Assembly: GCA_012103295.1 (NCBI GenBank)
Contig: WLXB01000004.1
Coordinates: 17,112-81,111 of the forward strand
Length of the DNA stretch: 64,000 bases
From: Alphaproteobacteria bacterium
Lineage (GTDB): Bacteria > Pseudomonadota > Alphaproteobacteria > Rhodospirillales > Rhodospirillaceae
Reading direction: 5' to 3'
Of the stretch, positions 1 to 9,301 are shown piece by piece. Within the stretch, counting starts at the first letter, position 1; each line of letters starts with the position of its first letter. The position numbers were made by a program, and so were the translations under genes. Under the pieces are notes generated by a model, which saw only the letters and a program-made list of their open reading frames with translations, had not been told where the DNA came from and did no database searches.

Positions 1-137
1 CTATGTATGAAGCTGAGCAAGCGGCTTCCGGCGATGCTGATGGTGGCGATGGCTCGGACGCAGGTGAGGCGCCTTCTGACGATGCGGAAGTTGTCGACGC
101 TGACTTTGAAGAAGTCGACGAGGAAGATAAGGCTTAA
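1..137 (+). CDS. dnaK: DnaK chaperone, C-terminal tail (partial)
   Basis: This is the last ~44 codons of an Hsp70 whose body lies left of the window. The frame with codons starting at position 3 reads an acidic, Gly/Ala-rich tail that ends in VDADFEEVDEEDKA and a TAA stop at 135-137. An acidic EEV(D)-like end rich in Asp and Glu is typical of bacterial DnaK. The dnaJ gene follows after a 120-bp gap, the usual order in Alphaproteobacteria. A different frame over the same bases is open but is only a shadow. Identification rests on the tail and on the context, since no ATPase domain is present here. Confidence 0.85.
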   Translation, partial: MYEAEQAASGDADGGDGSDAGEAPSDDAEVVDADFEEVDEEDKA

Positions 138-257
138 CGCGTCAGCCGTTTCGCGTGCCTTACATTTGTTCAATGACGTTCTCACTCAACACGATGTGGT
201 GTGTTCCGGCCTTCGCAGTCCGGACGCCTACACTTGTCAAAAAGCGGGACGCGTAAA

Positions 258-1391
258 ATGGCGAAGCGCGACTACTATGACGTGCTTGGCGCCAGCAAGA
301 GTGCGTCCGGAGATGACCTCAAGAAGGCCTATCGTAAGCTTGCCATGAAGTTTCATCCGGATCGCAATCCGGGTGACACCAAAGCCGAACAGAACTTCAA
401 AGAATTGAACGAAGCCTATGAAGTGCTCAAGGACGAGCAAAAACGGGCCGCCTATGACCAGTATGGACATGCTGCGTTCGAGCAGAGTGGTGGTCCACGC
501 GGCGGTGGCGGCGGTTTCGGCGGCGGTTTTGCCGACATCTTTGATGAAATGTTCGGTGATATCATGGGTGGCCGGCGTGGCGGACAAGGCCGTGGACAAT
601 CCCGCGGCCAAGACCTTCGCTACAACATGGAAGTCAGCTTAGAGGACGCTTATCACGGCAAGAAGGCGACCATAACGGTCCCATCATCCTCTACTTGCGG
701 GTCTTGTGAAGGATCGGGGGGCAAAGACGGCGCTGCGCCAGATACCTGTTCATCTTGTGGCGGTGCAGGGAAGGTTCGCAGTCAACAAGGATTCTTCACC
801 GTCGAGCGTACTTGTCCAACTTGTGGCGGTGCGGGTCGTGTGATCAAGAACCCATGCGGTGAATGTCGCGGTTCCGGGCGCACCCGCAAAGATAAAACAC
901 TTGAAGTCACCATCCCGCCTGGCGTTGAAGATGGCACGCGGATTCGTTTGGCCGGGGAAGGTGAGGCAGGCCTCAACGGGGCACCGGCTGGTGATCTCTA
1001 TATATTTCTTGGCCTTAAATCCCATCGTTTATTTCAGCGTGACGGCGCGAACCTCTATATGGGAGTTCCTATATCAATGACCACCGCAGCTCTCGGCGGT
1101 GATGTTGAAGTGCCGACCATTGAAGGCGGTAAGGTCCGTGTTTCAATACCGCAAGGGTGTCAAAACGGTCATCAGTTCCGCTTGCGGGGCAAGGGCATGA
1201 ACGTACTGCGTTCGACGGCGCGTGGGGATATGTTCCTAGAAGCAGCGGTCGAAGTTCCGGTCAAGTTAACGGCGAAGCAAAAAGAGCTTTTGCGAGACTT
1301 TGAAAAAGACAGTGATCAAAAAACCTATAGCCCAGAGGCACACGGGTTCTTCGATAAGATCAAAGACTTTTTTGAAGATTTAGCCGACTAG
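258..1391 (+). CDS. dnaJ: Chaperone DnaJ (Hsp40)
   Basis: Co-chaperone that stimulates DnaK ATPase and delivers unfolded clients in the cytoplasm. The 377-residue product has the full class I layout: a J domain at residues 1-70 with the HPD motif at 33-35, a Gly/Phe-rich linker at about 77-115, four CxxCxGxG zinc modules at about 145-210 ([32 protein letters not shown]), and the C-terminal client-binding domains. The frame is open back to 201, but the ATG at 258 gives the canonical [11 protein letters not shown] start, so the 19 upstream codons are not included. It follows dnaK on the same strand. Confidence 0.97.
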   Translation: MAKRDYYDVLGASKSASGDDLKKAYRKLAMKFHPDRNPGDTKAEQNFKELNEAYEVLKDEQKRAAYDQYGHAAFEQSGGPRGGGGGFGGGFADIFDEMFGDIMGGRRGGQGRGQSRGQDLRYNMEVSLEDAYHGKKATITVPSSSTCGSCEGSGGKDGAAPDTCSSCGGAGKVRSQQGFFTVERTCPTCGGAGRVIKNPCGECRGSGRTRKDKTLEVTIPPGVEDGTRIRLAGEGEAGLNGAPAGDLYIFLGLKSHRLFQRDGANLYMGVPISMTTAALGGDVEVPTIEGGKVRVSIPQGCQNGHQFRLRGKGMNVLRSTARGDMFLEAAVEVPVKLTAKQKELLRDFEKDSDQKTYSPEAHGFFDKIKDFFEDLAD

Positions 1392-1397
1392 AAAATT

Positions 1398-2036
1398 TTA
1401 AAGCCGTCCCGTAAGGCGTTGTGACCAAGTTAGCCGCTCCGGTTGCGGTTCTTTCCCATCTAAATAGGCCCAGAAAAAGGACATCGTATATTTGATGTCT
1501 TTTGTTGGGCTGACGCCGCGATGGAGGTGCGTCCAGTAGGGCGGAAAGACAACAATTTTTCCAGGCTCGGGCCGGACTTTCAGATTTTGATGTTCAAACT
1601 CCGTATAGCCCTCATCCTTAACGTCTGACAAATAGAGCAGACAGGCAATGACGCGCTCGGCTGAATCCATGCCCGCATTGTCGGCGTGCCAAGTGAATCC
1701 CTGACCGGGGTCAACCCGCTCAATGCGGGGGTAACGACATCCGACTCGCCCTGATTCAAGATGCTCAGTAAGTGCTGGATAGGCTTTGGCATAGTCCGCG
1801 ACCGCTTTTTCTATGGCGGCGTGGGTTTGAACAACTACGTCTTGCCATTCTTTCATCGTGTCGTTGAGGAATAGGATTGTCCCCGATCTCCCCGGGTCTT
1901 CGCGTTTTTCGCTGACCCCTACGGTCGAGGGTCGGCGTCGGTCATCGGACTCAAACCGGTCGATAATTATGCGGCAATATTCAGGTCCAAGCATGTTGGG
2001 GTATACCTGAACAAATGAAGGGTTTTTCTCTGTCAC
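1398..2036 (-). CDS. 2OG-Fe(II) oxygenase (prolyl-hydroxylase-like)
   Basis: A 212-residue protein resembling the prolyl 4-hydroxylase / PKHD branch of 2-oxoglutarate-dependent non-haem iron dioxygenases. The metal-binding pattern is visible: H117 and D119 in TWHADNAGMD, and a distal His (H172) in THLHRGVSP, followed by a basic residue region likely to hold 2-oxoglutarate. The double-stranded beta-helix core spans about 95-190. It points towards dnaJ (tail to tail) and diverges from the SPINDLY glycosyltransferase at 2107. The substrate is unknown; the neighbouring glycosyltransferase and methyltransferases suggest modification of a protein or glycan, which is inference. Confidence 0.85.
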   Translation of the reverse strand: MTEKNPSFVQVYPNMLGPEYCRIIIDRFESDDRRRPSTVGVSEKREDPGRSGTILFLNDTMKEWQDVVVQTHAAIEKAVADYAKAYPALTEHLESGRVGCRYPRIERVDPGQGFTWHADNAGMDSAERVIACLLYLSDVKDEGYTEFEHQNLKVRPEPGKIVVFPPYWTHLHRGVSPTKDIKYTMSFFWAYLDGKEPQPERLTWSQRLTGRL

Positions 2037-2106
2037 AGACTTTCACTGCTTATAGTGTTGCGTACCATTTGTGGACTGTAGCCGACTTCTCCAACGCGAG
2101 TGAAGA

Positions 2107-3708
2107 ATGATAAAAATTTTCGACCCGTTGTTGAGACTCTTTCGACCCGATACACCGGAAAGCTCCGTCGGCGATGGTGTGGGTATCCCGAACGAGGTCA
2201 GTCGAATGGTCGCCGATCTAATCGCTTTGGCGCCATCAGCGCGTGCTGAGGGCCCTGATTCTATGATCTCCCTCGGCCACGCCTTGTACCAGGCCGGTTT
2301 AACTCAATTGCAGCGAGGTTTTCCAGCGCAATCCGTTCTCGCTCTTTCTACGGCTGTTGATCTTGGATTTGATGCGCCCGAATTGGATTACAATACTGCG
2401 CTGGCCTATAGCCGCAGTGGTCAGGCCCAATTGGCTCATCGGTATTTTGAACAAGCTCAATCTGGTCCACTGAAAGATTGGGAAGGAGACGGGTATTATC
2501 AGCGCAACGCCCACGCGGTGGAGAATATTACCTTAACAGATCTAAAACGCATCGCCGGTCAGTGGGCCGACCGTCACGTAAAGGACATCAATCCGTATAC
2601 ATATGCGATCCGTCGTAAAGACAAGAAAAAGCTACGCGTCGGCCTATTGTCTGCTCGGTTCTGTCGGCATGCGGTTGGGTTTCTTACACTCGCGGGCTTA
2701 GAGAACGTTGACCCATCCAGAATTGAATTCGTTCTCTATGCCAACAATTCACCAAAGGACGACTACACAGACCGGTTTAAAAGTGTGGCCGCTGCCTGGC
2801 ATGTTTTAGACGAGCTCGATAACGATGCCGTCGTCGCTCTTATTCGTTCCCATGACCTCGATATCCTAATCGATATGGCCGGCCATTCGACAGGTGGCAG
2901 GATGGATGTTTTGGCGCGCAAACCGGCACCGATACAGGCCAAGTGGGCGGGTGGACAGCATGGAACCACGGGCTTATCAGCGATCGATTTCTTTATCACT
3001 GACCGCGTTGAAACGCCGAAGGATCACGACGTTCATTTTTTCGAAACACCGATCCGAATGCCTAGCGCCTATGCGTGTTACTCACCACCACCTGATGCAC
3101 CACCGGTTAGCGCCTTGCCGTGGATTGAGAACGGGTACATCACGTTCGGCTGCTTCAACAATATCGCTAAACTCAGCGACGGGACATTTTCGGCATGGGC
3201 AAAAATCTTGAATGCCGTGCCTGATAGCCGACTTGTACTCAAACACTTTGCGTTATCTGAGCCGGAGACTCGTGATCGTATCGCATTGCAGTTTTCGGCA
3301 TTTGGAATTTCTTCTGATCGCCTTGATCTTAGAGCCCCAAGTGATCATACGTCACATCTGGAGTCTTACGGAGATATAGATATCGCGTTGGACCCGTTTC
3401 CATGGAGTGGCTGTGTGACAACATGCGAAAGCCTTTGGATGGGCGTTCCTGTTCTCACATTGCCAGGTGTTGCCTTTTGTCATCGCCACTCGGCTAGTTT
3501 TCTGAGTGCTGCGGGGCTGAATGATTGGATAGCAGAGAATCAGGATGACTATGTCAGCAAGGCAATTGCCCAAGTACAGAGTCCACAGACACTCGGCTCC
3601 ATGAGGTCTGATCTTAGGGCGCAGGTCGCGGCGTCACCATTGTGTGATGCACACCAGTTCGCGCGAGATTTCGAGAGTCGATTGTTTGAGATGAGTAAGG
3701 TGTCGTGA
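2107..3708 (+). CDS. SPINDLY/OGT-family glycosyltransferase (GT41)
   Basis: A 533-residue protein with a short TPR-like N-terminus (about 50-140) and a C-terminal GT41 catalytic region (about 175-520). Recognisable blocks are LRVGLLSARFCRHAVG, DILIDMAGHSTGGR, QAKWAGGQHGTTGLSAIDF, TFGCFNNIAKLSDGTFSAW and DPFPWSGCVTTCESLWMGVPV; the last two match the nucleotide-binding segments of O-GlcNAc transferase. Bacterial members transfer sugars to proteins, as with flagellin in Caulobacter (FlmG). Its TGA overlaps the GTG start of the next gene by 4 bp, implying coupled translation. The donor sugar cannot be read from sequence. Two further family members lie at 46158-48344 and 48378-50450. Confidence 0.88.
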   Translation: MIKIFDPLLRLFRPDTPESSVGDGVGIPNEVSRMVADLIALAPSARAEGPDSMISLGHALYQAGLTQLQRGFPAQSVLALSTAVDLGFDAPELDYNTALAYSRSGQAQLAHRYFEQAQSGPLKDWEGDGYYQRNAHAVENITLTDLKRIAGQWADRHVKDINPYTYAIRRKDKKKLRVGLLSARFCRHAVGFLTLAGLENVDPSRIEFVLYANNSPKDDYTDRFKSVAAAWHVLDELDNDAVVALIRSHDLDILIDMAGHSTGGRMDVLARKPAPIQAKWAGGQHGTTGLSAIDFFITDRVETPKDHDVHFFETPIRMPSAYACYSPPPDAPPVSALPWIENGYITFGCFNNIAKLSDGTFSAWAKILNAVPDSRLVLKHFALSEPETRDRIALQFSAFGISSDRLDLRAPSDHTSHLESYGDIDIALDPFPWSGCVTTCESLWMGVPVLTLPGVAFCHRHSASFLSAAGLNDWIAENQDDYVSKAIAQVQSPQTLGSMRSDLRAQVAASPLCDAHQFARDFESRLFEMSKVS

Positions 3709-4400
3709 CTAAACTAAAACTTCTCGCCCGAAGATTGCTAAAGCCAAAGATTATTAAGGAGCATGGTGTGCTCTTAGACATATCTTCTTCGGGCGTTAGT
3801 CCGCAGCTACGAGATTTTCTTTATCAGGGCCAGTACGAAAAACAAGAAATGTTCATCCTCAAGGAGACGCTTGATGATCATGACACTTTGCTTGACATAG
3901 GCGCCGGTATTGGATTGACCTCGATTTGGGCCGCAAAGCGGCTAAGATCTGTTCAAAGAGTCTATGCAGTTGAGGCGTCGCCAAGAATTATTGAGTCAAT
4001 TGCGGTAAATGCCGCCCTAAATAAGGTCGATATTGTGATCAAGTGGGGAGCGGTAACCATAAATCCTGGTGACGCAGATTTCTACATGACACCGCACTTT
4101 TGGTCCTCTTCTCTATTACCGAAGGAAGGCGCTCAGCCAATAAAAGTTCCCTCAATTTCATTAGATGATTTGATCAAGGAACACCGACCAACATACATCA
4201 TGATGGACGTTGAAGGAGCAGAGTATATGATTCTGCAGAATAGCGATCTCAGCACTATTCAAAAACTTTGCGTAGAAATACACCCACACTACATTGGCTT
4301 AGAAAAAACAATTGAACTTATAGGATACTTATCTGATATAGGCTTCAACGCGGAAAAACATTTATGCTCTGAAAATGGATTCTTCTTTCATCGAAGCTAG
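3705..4400 (+). CDS. FkbM-family methyltransferase
   Basis: A 231-residue SAM-dependent methyltransferase. Motif I reads LLDIGAGIGLTSIWAAK (about residues 62-79), and YIMMDVEGAEYMIL near residue 165 is the characteristic FkbM block. Such enzymes methylate sugar hydroxyls or other small groups and often sit beside glycosyltransferases. The start is a GTG that overlaps the stop of the SPINDLY gene (GTGA). The gene is clearly more AT-rich than its surroundings (bases 4321-4380 contain 21 G/C of 60), suggesting recent acquisition. Its end overlaps the end of the convergent methyltransferase by 4 bp. Confidence 0.88.
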   Translation: MTKLKLLARRLLKPKIIKEHGVLLDISSSGVSPQLRDFLYQGQYEKQEMFILKETLDDHDTLLDIGAGIGLTSIWAAKRLRSVQRVYAVEASPRIIESIAVNAALNKVDIVIKWGAVTINPGDADFYMTPHFWSSSLLPKEGAQPIKVPSISLDDLIKEHRPTYIMMDVEGAEYMILQNSDLSTIQKLCVEIHPHYIGLEKTIELIGYLSDIGFNAEKHLCSENGFFFHRS

Positions 4401-5131
4401 CTGCCAAGAGCCTTTTCTAACTTTAGGGATAGCTCACCAGCAATGGATACCCAGTGCATATATAAAGCTGGATGAACAATGGACAGCCTATCAAGATCGT
4501 TGATGCGCTGATCCTGTAAATCAGGCCACTTACTGAGACTTGGCACATTCACGTACAGAATTGCATTCTGACGCAGCCACCAGAAAATTGATTGATCCTC
4601 CCAATGTGCTGGTCGAATAAGATCGATCGCTGCAAAGCCGCGCTCCGCAAATTTTACAGCCCAATAGGTTTGCCATTGCTCATTGATATGACTTTTTGCG
4701 CCTTGAAAAGGCACAGCTGCGGAAAACAAAACGATGTCGCCATGACGAATCAGGCTGTCGACAAATGTATCAGCGGCGCTTTCTGGTAGGTGCTCCGCGA
4801 CCTCTAAACTCATGACCAGGTCAAATGAACGGCCAAGATCGAGTGGCGCGTCTAAAGCCTGCGCCATAAACTGTGACGCGGGAATAGCGAGTGATCCGGT
4901 TTCAATCCAGGGGCCGTCGACACCCTGAATCGTATCGGCGCCTAGCTCTCGGCACACCTGCAGCCACGCGCCATGCCCGCAGCCAACATCTAGTACCGAC
5001 GTGGGAGAAAATGCCTGGAACAGCGGGCCGAGAATCGCCCGCGCCGATGTAACCCGTGCCTCTGCATTGGCATCAAGCATGGTGTTGTAGCCATCCTGTT
5101 CGGATGGGCCTGAGGCTTTGTTTTGTTCCAT
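4397..5131 (-). CDS. Class I SAM-dependent methyltransferase
   Basis: A 244-residue methyltransferase of the Methyltransf_11/23 type. Motif I is VLDVGCGHGAWLQVCRELGA (about 47-66), followed by GVDGPW and by the FDLVMSLEVAEHLP block (about 107-120) typical of ubiquinone/sugar-type methyltransferases. The substrate cannot be assigned. It converges on the FkbM gene with a 4-bp overlap of ends and is divergent from dapB. Position within the small cluster between dnaJ and dapB suggests a role in glycan or glycoprotein modification; that is inference from context. Confidence 0.85.
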   Translation of the reverse strand: MEQNKASGPSEQDGYNTMLDANAEARVTSARAILGPLFQAFSPTSVLDVGCGHGAWLQVCRELGADTIQGVDGPWIETGSLAIPASQFMAQALDAPLDLGRSFDLVMSLEVAEHLPESAADTFVDSLIRHGDIVLFSAAVPFQGAKSHINEQWQTYWAVKFAERGFAAIDLIRPAHWEDQSIFWWLRQNAILYVNVPSLSKWPDLQDQRINDLDRLSIVHPALYMHWVSIAGELSLKLEKALGS

Positions 5132-5227
5132 CGGTTTAGTATAGAGACGCAGAGGGCCGATAAAAGGCTTTAGACTTGTGCTAGGCTCCCGTCATTCTTA
5201 CCAACCGCATCTGGAGTGTTTTCTGAC

Positions 5228-6031
5228 ATGACTGTCGCCATAGGAATTGTTGGCTGTGCTGGCCGAATGGGACGCATGGTCATTCAAGAGATACTTGCCA
5301 CGGAAGGCTGCGTTGTTGCCGGTGGCACAGAGGCGCCCGGTGGCCCTATCGTGTCAGATCTCGGATCACTGGTCGGTACTGACCCATTAGGCGTGACGGT
5401 CGGCGACGACCCGCTTGCGTTGTTTTCGTGTTCTGATGCGGTGATCGACTTCACGGTTCCGGCAGCGACGCGCGTTCACGCAGAGGCAGCAGAAAAAACC
5501 GGAACGGCTTACGTGGTTGGGACAACAGGCCTTACGCCAGAAGACCAAGCGGTGATTGCCTCAGCGGCGCACAAGGCACCGGTCGTTCAAGCGCCCAACT
5601 TCTCGGTGGGGGTCAATCTCCTGTTCGCGCTGACCAAGCAAGTGGCTGAAAAGCTCGGCACCGATTACGACATTGAAGTTCTTGAAATGCATCACCGTCA
5701 CAAAGTTGATGCACCGTCTGGAACGGCGCTTGGCATTGGCCAGGCAGCAGCGGCGGGGCGCGACGTCTCGTTGGATGATGTCGCGCGCTTTGCCAGAGAA
5801 GGCCAGACTGGACCCCGGGAGATCGGAGAGATCGGCTTTGCAACGCTGCGTGGCGGTGGCGTCATCGGCGATCATACCGTTATGTTTTCCAACGAAGCCG
5901 AACGGCTCGAACTCACCCATAAAGCCAGTTCGCGTGGAATATTTGCCGGCGGCGCGGTGCGAGCGGCTGCCTGGCTCCAAGGCAAAGATCCCGGTCTGTA
6001 CGGTATGTCAGATGTCCTCGGTCTTGATTGA
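5228..6031 (+). CDS. dapB: 4-hydroxy-tetrahydrodipicolinate reductase
   Basis: Reduces 4-hydroxy-tetrahydrodipicolinate with NAD(P)H in the diaminopimelate/lysine pathway. About 267 residues, the normal family length. The N-terminal nucleotide-binding motif is GIVGCAGRMGRM, and the catalytic and substrate-binding block is EMHHRHKVDAPSGTAL. The ATG at 5228 gives MTVAIGIVGCAGRMG; an in-frame GTG at 5216 would add four residues, but it overlaps the ggag ribosome-binding site at 5213-5216, so ATG is preferred. The nth gene starts at or just after its stop, so the two are probably co-transcribed. Confidence 0.95.
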   Translation: MTVAIGIVGCAGRMGRMVIQEILATEGCVVAGGTEAPGGPIVSDLGSLVGTDPLGVTVGDDPLALFSCSDAVIDFTVPAATRVHAEAAEKTGTAYVVGTTGLTPEDQAVIASAAHKAPVVQAPNFSVGVNLLFALTKQVAEKLGTDYDIEVLEMHHRHKVDAPSGTALGIGQAAAAGRDVSLDDVARFAREGQTGPREIGEIGFATLRGGGVIGDHTVMFSNEAERLELTHKASSRGIFAGGAVRAAAWLQGKDPGLYGMSDVLGLD

Positions 6032-6033
6032 GG

Positions 6034-6753
6034 ATGCGGGTCAAAGACATCCCAGAGTTCTACGCGCGTTTACAAGCGCTTGACCCTGAACCCAAGGGCG
6101 AACTCAATTACGTCAATTCCTACACGTTGCTTGTGGCCGTCGTGTTGTCGGCCCAGGCGACGGATGTTGGGGTCAATAAGGCGACGGGTCCGCTCTTCGA
6201 AGTTGTCGATACGCCAGAGAAGATGGTTGCGCTCGGAGAAACCAAGCTCAAAGACTTCATAAAGACCATCGGGCTTTTTAATTCGAAAGCGAAGAACGTG
6301 ATCGGGCTGTCTAAAATTCTTGTCGAGCAATACGACAGTACAGTTCCTGAAGATCGCGAAACCCTAGAAACATTGCCCGGCGTGGGCCGCAAGACCGCAA
6401 ACGTGGTGCTCAATATCGCGTTTGGTCACCCGACTATTGCTGTTGATACTCATCTCTTCCGCATTGGCAACCGTACGGGTATCGCCCCCGGGAAAACGCC
6501 TTTGGAAGTTGAGCTGAAGCTTGAGAAGCGGACGCCCCCCGAATTCATGCAGCACGCCCATCATTGGCTGATTTTGCACGGCCGCTATTTGTGCAAGGCG
6601 CGAAAACCAGATTGTTGGCGTTGTCCTGTTGACGACTTATGCAATTTCAAACCAAAAACACCATCGCCCGACCAAGCGCCCGATCAAGCGCCCGTCAAGT
6701 CGCGGGCAAAGGCGAAAACCGTCAAAAAGAAGACGGGCAAGGCATCTAAATAG
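6034..6753 (+). CDS. nth: Endonuclease III
   Basis: Base-excision-repair DNA glycosylase/AP lyase for oxidised pyrimidines. The 239-residue product has the helix-hairpin-helix LPGVGRKTANVVL with the catalytic Lys, the catalytic Asp in AVDTHLFRIGNR, and the 4Fe-4S ligand pattern C-x6-C-x2-C-x5-C (CKARKPDCWRCPVDDLC). It ends in a Lys/Ala/Pro-rich tail of about 30 residues that is longer than in E. coli Nth. An in-frame TTG at 6028 overlaps the dapB stop; ATG at 6034 gives MRVKDIPEFYARL and is preferred, but either is possible. Confidence 0.95.
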   Translation: MRVKDIPEFYARLQALDPEPKGELNYVNSYTLLVAVVLSAQATDVGVNKATGPLFEVVDTPEKMVALGETKLKDFIKTIGLFNSKAKNVIGLSKILVEQYDSTVPEDRETLETLPGVGRKTANVVLNIAFGHPTIAVDTHLFRIGNRTGIAPGKTPLEVELKLEKRTPPEFMQHAHHWLILHGRYLCKARKPDCWRCPVDDLCNFKPKTPSPDQAPDQAPVKSRAKAKTVKKKTGKASK

Positions 6754-6776
6754 ACCGCCCAGTAAGCTGGCTGCGC

Positions 6777-7415
6777 TTAGGTATTCTCTGCATCAATAAC
6801 ATCGATGGAGCCTTGAACACGGCCACCAGATGCTATGGAAATATTATTGTAATGAATGCTGCCTTTGACGTGGCCGGACTCCGCGACTTCCAATGTGAGT
6901 CGAGCCCGCAACGTTCCATCAAACGTGCCTGCGATATAGGCATGATCTACTTCTGCGTCTCCCTTAAAGAGCCCTTCTTCGGCGACTTCTATCGTCGTCG
7001 CGTCAGACACGTTCGCTTCGACCGTGCCTTGGACAATGAGGGTCTCGCAGGCTGAAATATCACCGGTGACAGAAATCGATTTTCCGACAACCAGCCGATT
7101 GCCATCTTCATCGCCAGGTGATTCTGTTCGCTCGGTCTGTAGCCGGGACGGATTTGGAATATCGACTACTTTACGCGGTATTTCCGGCCGGTATGAAGAA
7201 CTGGGAGGATTGGACATAAGGGACCCTTTTTTAAACGGTTTTCGTGGTGGCGAGACTGGTGATGCGTCGTTGCCAAGCGACAAAGCGCCAATCTCATCAG
7301 CTTGCTGCGCGGGCATCTCATTGTTGGACGGCGCATCTTTTTCTTCGGCGCTGGCGTCGTCAGCCAGGCCATTCTTGTCTTGATCTTGAGATTTCGACTT
7401 TTTAGTGCCGAACAT
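6777..7415 (-). CDS. Bactofilin (polymer-forming cytoskeletal protein)
   Basis: A 212-residue bactofilin. The central right-handed beta-helix domain (about residues 100-205) has the repeated short hydrophobic/Gly strands of the family, for example LVVGKSISVTGDISACETL and GSIHYNNISIASGGRVQGS. It is preceded by a long, charged, disordered N-terminus rich in Ser, Pro, Asp and Lys. Bactofilins polymerise without nucleotide and scaffold cell-shape or stalk-related enzymes in Alphaproteobacteria. The frame is open to 7442, but ATG at 7415 (MFGTKKSK) matches the usual start of family members. Confidence 0.88.
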   Translation of the reverse strand: MFGTKKSKSQDQDKNGLADDASAEEKDAPSNNEMPAQQADEIGALSLGNDASPVSPPRKPFKKGSLMSNPPSSSYRPEIPRKVVDIPNPSRLQTERTESPGDEDGNRLVVGKSISVTGDISACETLIVQGTVEANVSDATTIEVAEEGLFKGDAEVDHAYIAGTFDGTLRARLTLEVAESGHVKGSIHYNNISIASGGRVQGSIDVIDAENT

Positions 7416-7497
7416 GTGTCCCTGGTCCCAATTGATCGTCACATGCCCATCTTAAGCGGGTCATGCTGAGCGCCATCGGCGTTCTATGACGGAGTAT

Positions 7498-8166
7498 TTA
7501 TACCTTATTGTTTTCGTTCAACTTGTTGAACAAATGTACCATGGCTGCGGTTCCCAGCACAGGGGCGATCATGTTGATAAACGGAATTGTTAGAAGCAGT
7601 GCTGCTCCCATTCCCGCGACGGTGACTTTAGTCCGATGTGCGCGCCGCAACGCCTTGGCATCTTCCTCATTAAGCCTCCGCAAGGCGACAACTTCGAAGT
7701 ACTCTCGGCCAAGCAGGTACCCATTCAAACCATAGTAGACGGCAAGGTTGAGGCCGGGAACGAGGTAGAAGGGTAAAGCCATTAAATTGAGAACGATGGT
7801 CAAACCAATCAGCCGCGCGGAGGCTGTAATCAGCCCGCGCCAGCCCAGACTCCGAGCGGGACCAAGGTTAGGGTAGTGGCGTGCTTCCACGGCGTCTGCC
7901 ACGTCTTCCAGAAACACCGACGCGAGGGCACTGACAATACCTGGAAATAGAATCAAGGCGAGGATCAGGCTTGCTAGACCGCCAAACACGTCCAAGGCGG
8001 TATCAATCCAACCGATCTCATAGAATGTGGTGTTGGCGAGGGCCCAACCGACGCTGAGTATCAGTAGAATGAACACCAGAATGGTTCCGGCGATACTTTT
8101 TCCAATGATCGCGCGAATGCGGGGGTCGGGCAGTTGGGCAATGGCCTTAGCAAAGGCTCTAATCAT
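7498..8166 (-). CDS. EI24-domain (CysZ-like) membrane protein
   Basis: A 222-residue inner-membrane protein with the EI24/CysZ-type layout: hydrophobic segments at about 26-46, 58-85, 120-145 and 185-215, and the family block NLMALPFYLVPGLNLAVYYGLNGYLLGREYFE, here noted only in part (LNGYLLGREYFE near 155-166). CysZ in E. coli is a sulfate permease, but many alphaproteobacterial members have no demonstrated substrate and no cys genes are nearby. It is transcribed leftward, divergent from the adenosine kinase gene. Confidence 0.8.
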   Translation of the reverse strand: MIRAFAKAIAQLPDPRIRAIIGKSIAGTILVFILLILSVGWALANTTFYEIGWIDTALDVFGGLASLILALILFPGIVSALASVFLEDVADAVEARHYPNLGPARSLGWRGLITASARLIGLTIVLNLMALPFYLVPGLNLAVYYGLNGYLLGREYFEVVALRRLNEEDAKALRRAHRTKVTVAGMGAALLLTIPFINMIAPVLGTAAMVHLFNKLNENNKV

Positions 8167-8267
8167 AGGGTTTTGGCCTCCTCGGCTTGGCTGCTTGTGT
8201 CCATAGAAGTCGCCGCTATACTGCGCCGCCGCTAGCTTGGCTGTCTAACCTAAGACTTGGAGTTCCC

Positions 8268-9257
8268 ATGTCCGAAGCCCGTTTTGATGTGGTCGGAATC
8301 GGCAGCGCGATTGTCGATGTTTTGGCCCACGCCGAAGATGTATTCCTGTCCAAACATGATGCCGCGAAGGGCACCATGCTTATGGTCGAGGAAGACCAAT
8401 CTGACGCCTTATACAAGGATATCGGCCCTGCAATCGAGGCATCCGGTGGCTCAGCCGCAAATACCATGGCTGGCATCGCGTCCTTTGGCGGAAAACCCGC
8501 CTTTATTGGTAAAACCATGGCTGATCAGCTCGGTGGTATTTTCGCCCACGATATTCGCGCGGTCGGTGTTCATTATGACACTGAACCACTAGCCAGTGGT
8601 TTAGCGACGGCCCGCTGCATCATTCTTGTCACGCCGGATGCCCAGCGCACCATGTTCACCTATCTCGGTGCGAGCGGCTCCTTGTCGGCAGCGGATATGG
8701 ACGAGGACCTCATTGCAGCGTCCAAAGTCTTGTACATTGAAGGATATCAATGGGATTTACCGGAAACAAAGAAAGCCATCATCGGTGCATGCGAAACTGC
8801 ATCTCGATCGGGCGGGAAAGTCGCTTTGACTCTCTCTGATCCCTTCGTTGTTGAGCGGCATCGCAACGATTTATTCGATCTGGTAAATGAATACGTCGAC
8901 ATTGTTTTTGCCAATGAGCAGGAAATCACAACTCTATTTCGCTCGAATAGCTTCGATGAGGCGGTTGAGGCTCTGGAAGGCCGGGTCGATCTTGCTGCCC
9001 TGACGCGCGGCGCTGACGGTGCTGTCACAGTCACCAAGGACAAGCTCATACAAACCCCAGCCATGCCGGCCGGAAAAGTCGTCGATACCACTGGCGCAGG
9101 AGACCTCTATGCAGCGGGGTTCCTCTTCGGGTATACCCGCGGCGACGATCTTAAGACCTGCGCCAATTTAGGGGCCCTAGCCGCTGGCGAAGTGATTTGT
9201 CATTTAGGGGCGCGTCCCGAGGTTTCGTTGAAAGACCTCGCAGCCAAACACGGCTAG
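8268..9257 (+). CDS. PfkB-family kinase, probable adenosine kinase
   Basis: A 329-residue ribokinase/PfkB-family sugar kinase. The N-terminal di-Gly substrate region reads GIGSAIVDVLA and GGSAANTMAGIASFGG, and the C-terminal signature DTTGAGDLYAAGFLFG carries the anion hole and catalytic Asp. This sequence type is usually annotated adenosine kinase in Alphaproteobacteria (adenosine to AMP), though the family also phosphorylates other nucleosides and sugars. The frame extends back to 8187, but the ATG at 8268 has a ggag site a few bases upstream and gives MSEARFDVVGIGSA, as in homologues. Confidence 0.9.
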   Translation: MSEARFDVVGIGSAIVDVLAHAEDVFLSKHDAAKGTMLMVEEDQSDALYKDIGPAIEASGGSAANTMAGIASFGGKPAFIGKTMADQLGGIFAHDIRAVGVHYDTEPLASGLATARCIILVTPDAQRTMFTYLGASGSLSAADMDEDLIAASKVLYIEGYQWDLPETKKAIIGACETASRSGGKVALTLSDPFVVERHRNDLFDLVNEYVDIVFANEQEITTLFRSNSFDEAVEALEGRVDLAALTRGADGAVTVTKDKLIQTPAMPAGKVVDTTGAGDLYAAGFLFGYTRGDDLKTCANLGALAAGEVICHLGARPEVSLKDLAAKHG

Positions 9258-9301
9258 TAAAAAACCTTCAAGCACGATCATTTTTAGTTCGGAATTCTCT
9301 C

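Noticed and set aside
205..224. Small inverted repeat (tccgg / ccgga) between dnaK and dnaJ
   Set aside because: Only five base pairs and no T run; probably chance in GC-rich sequence.
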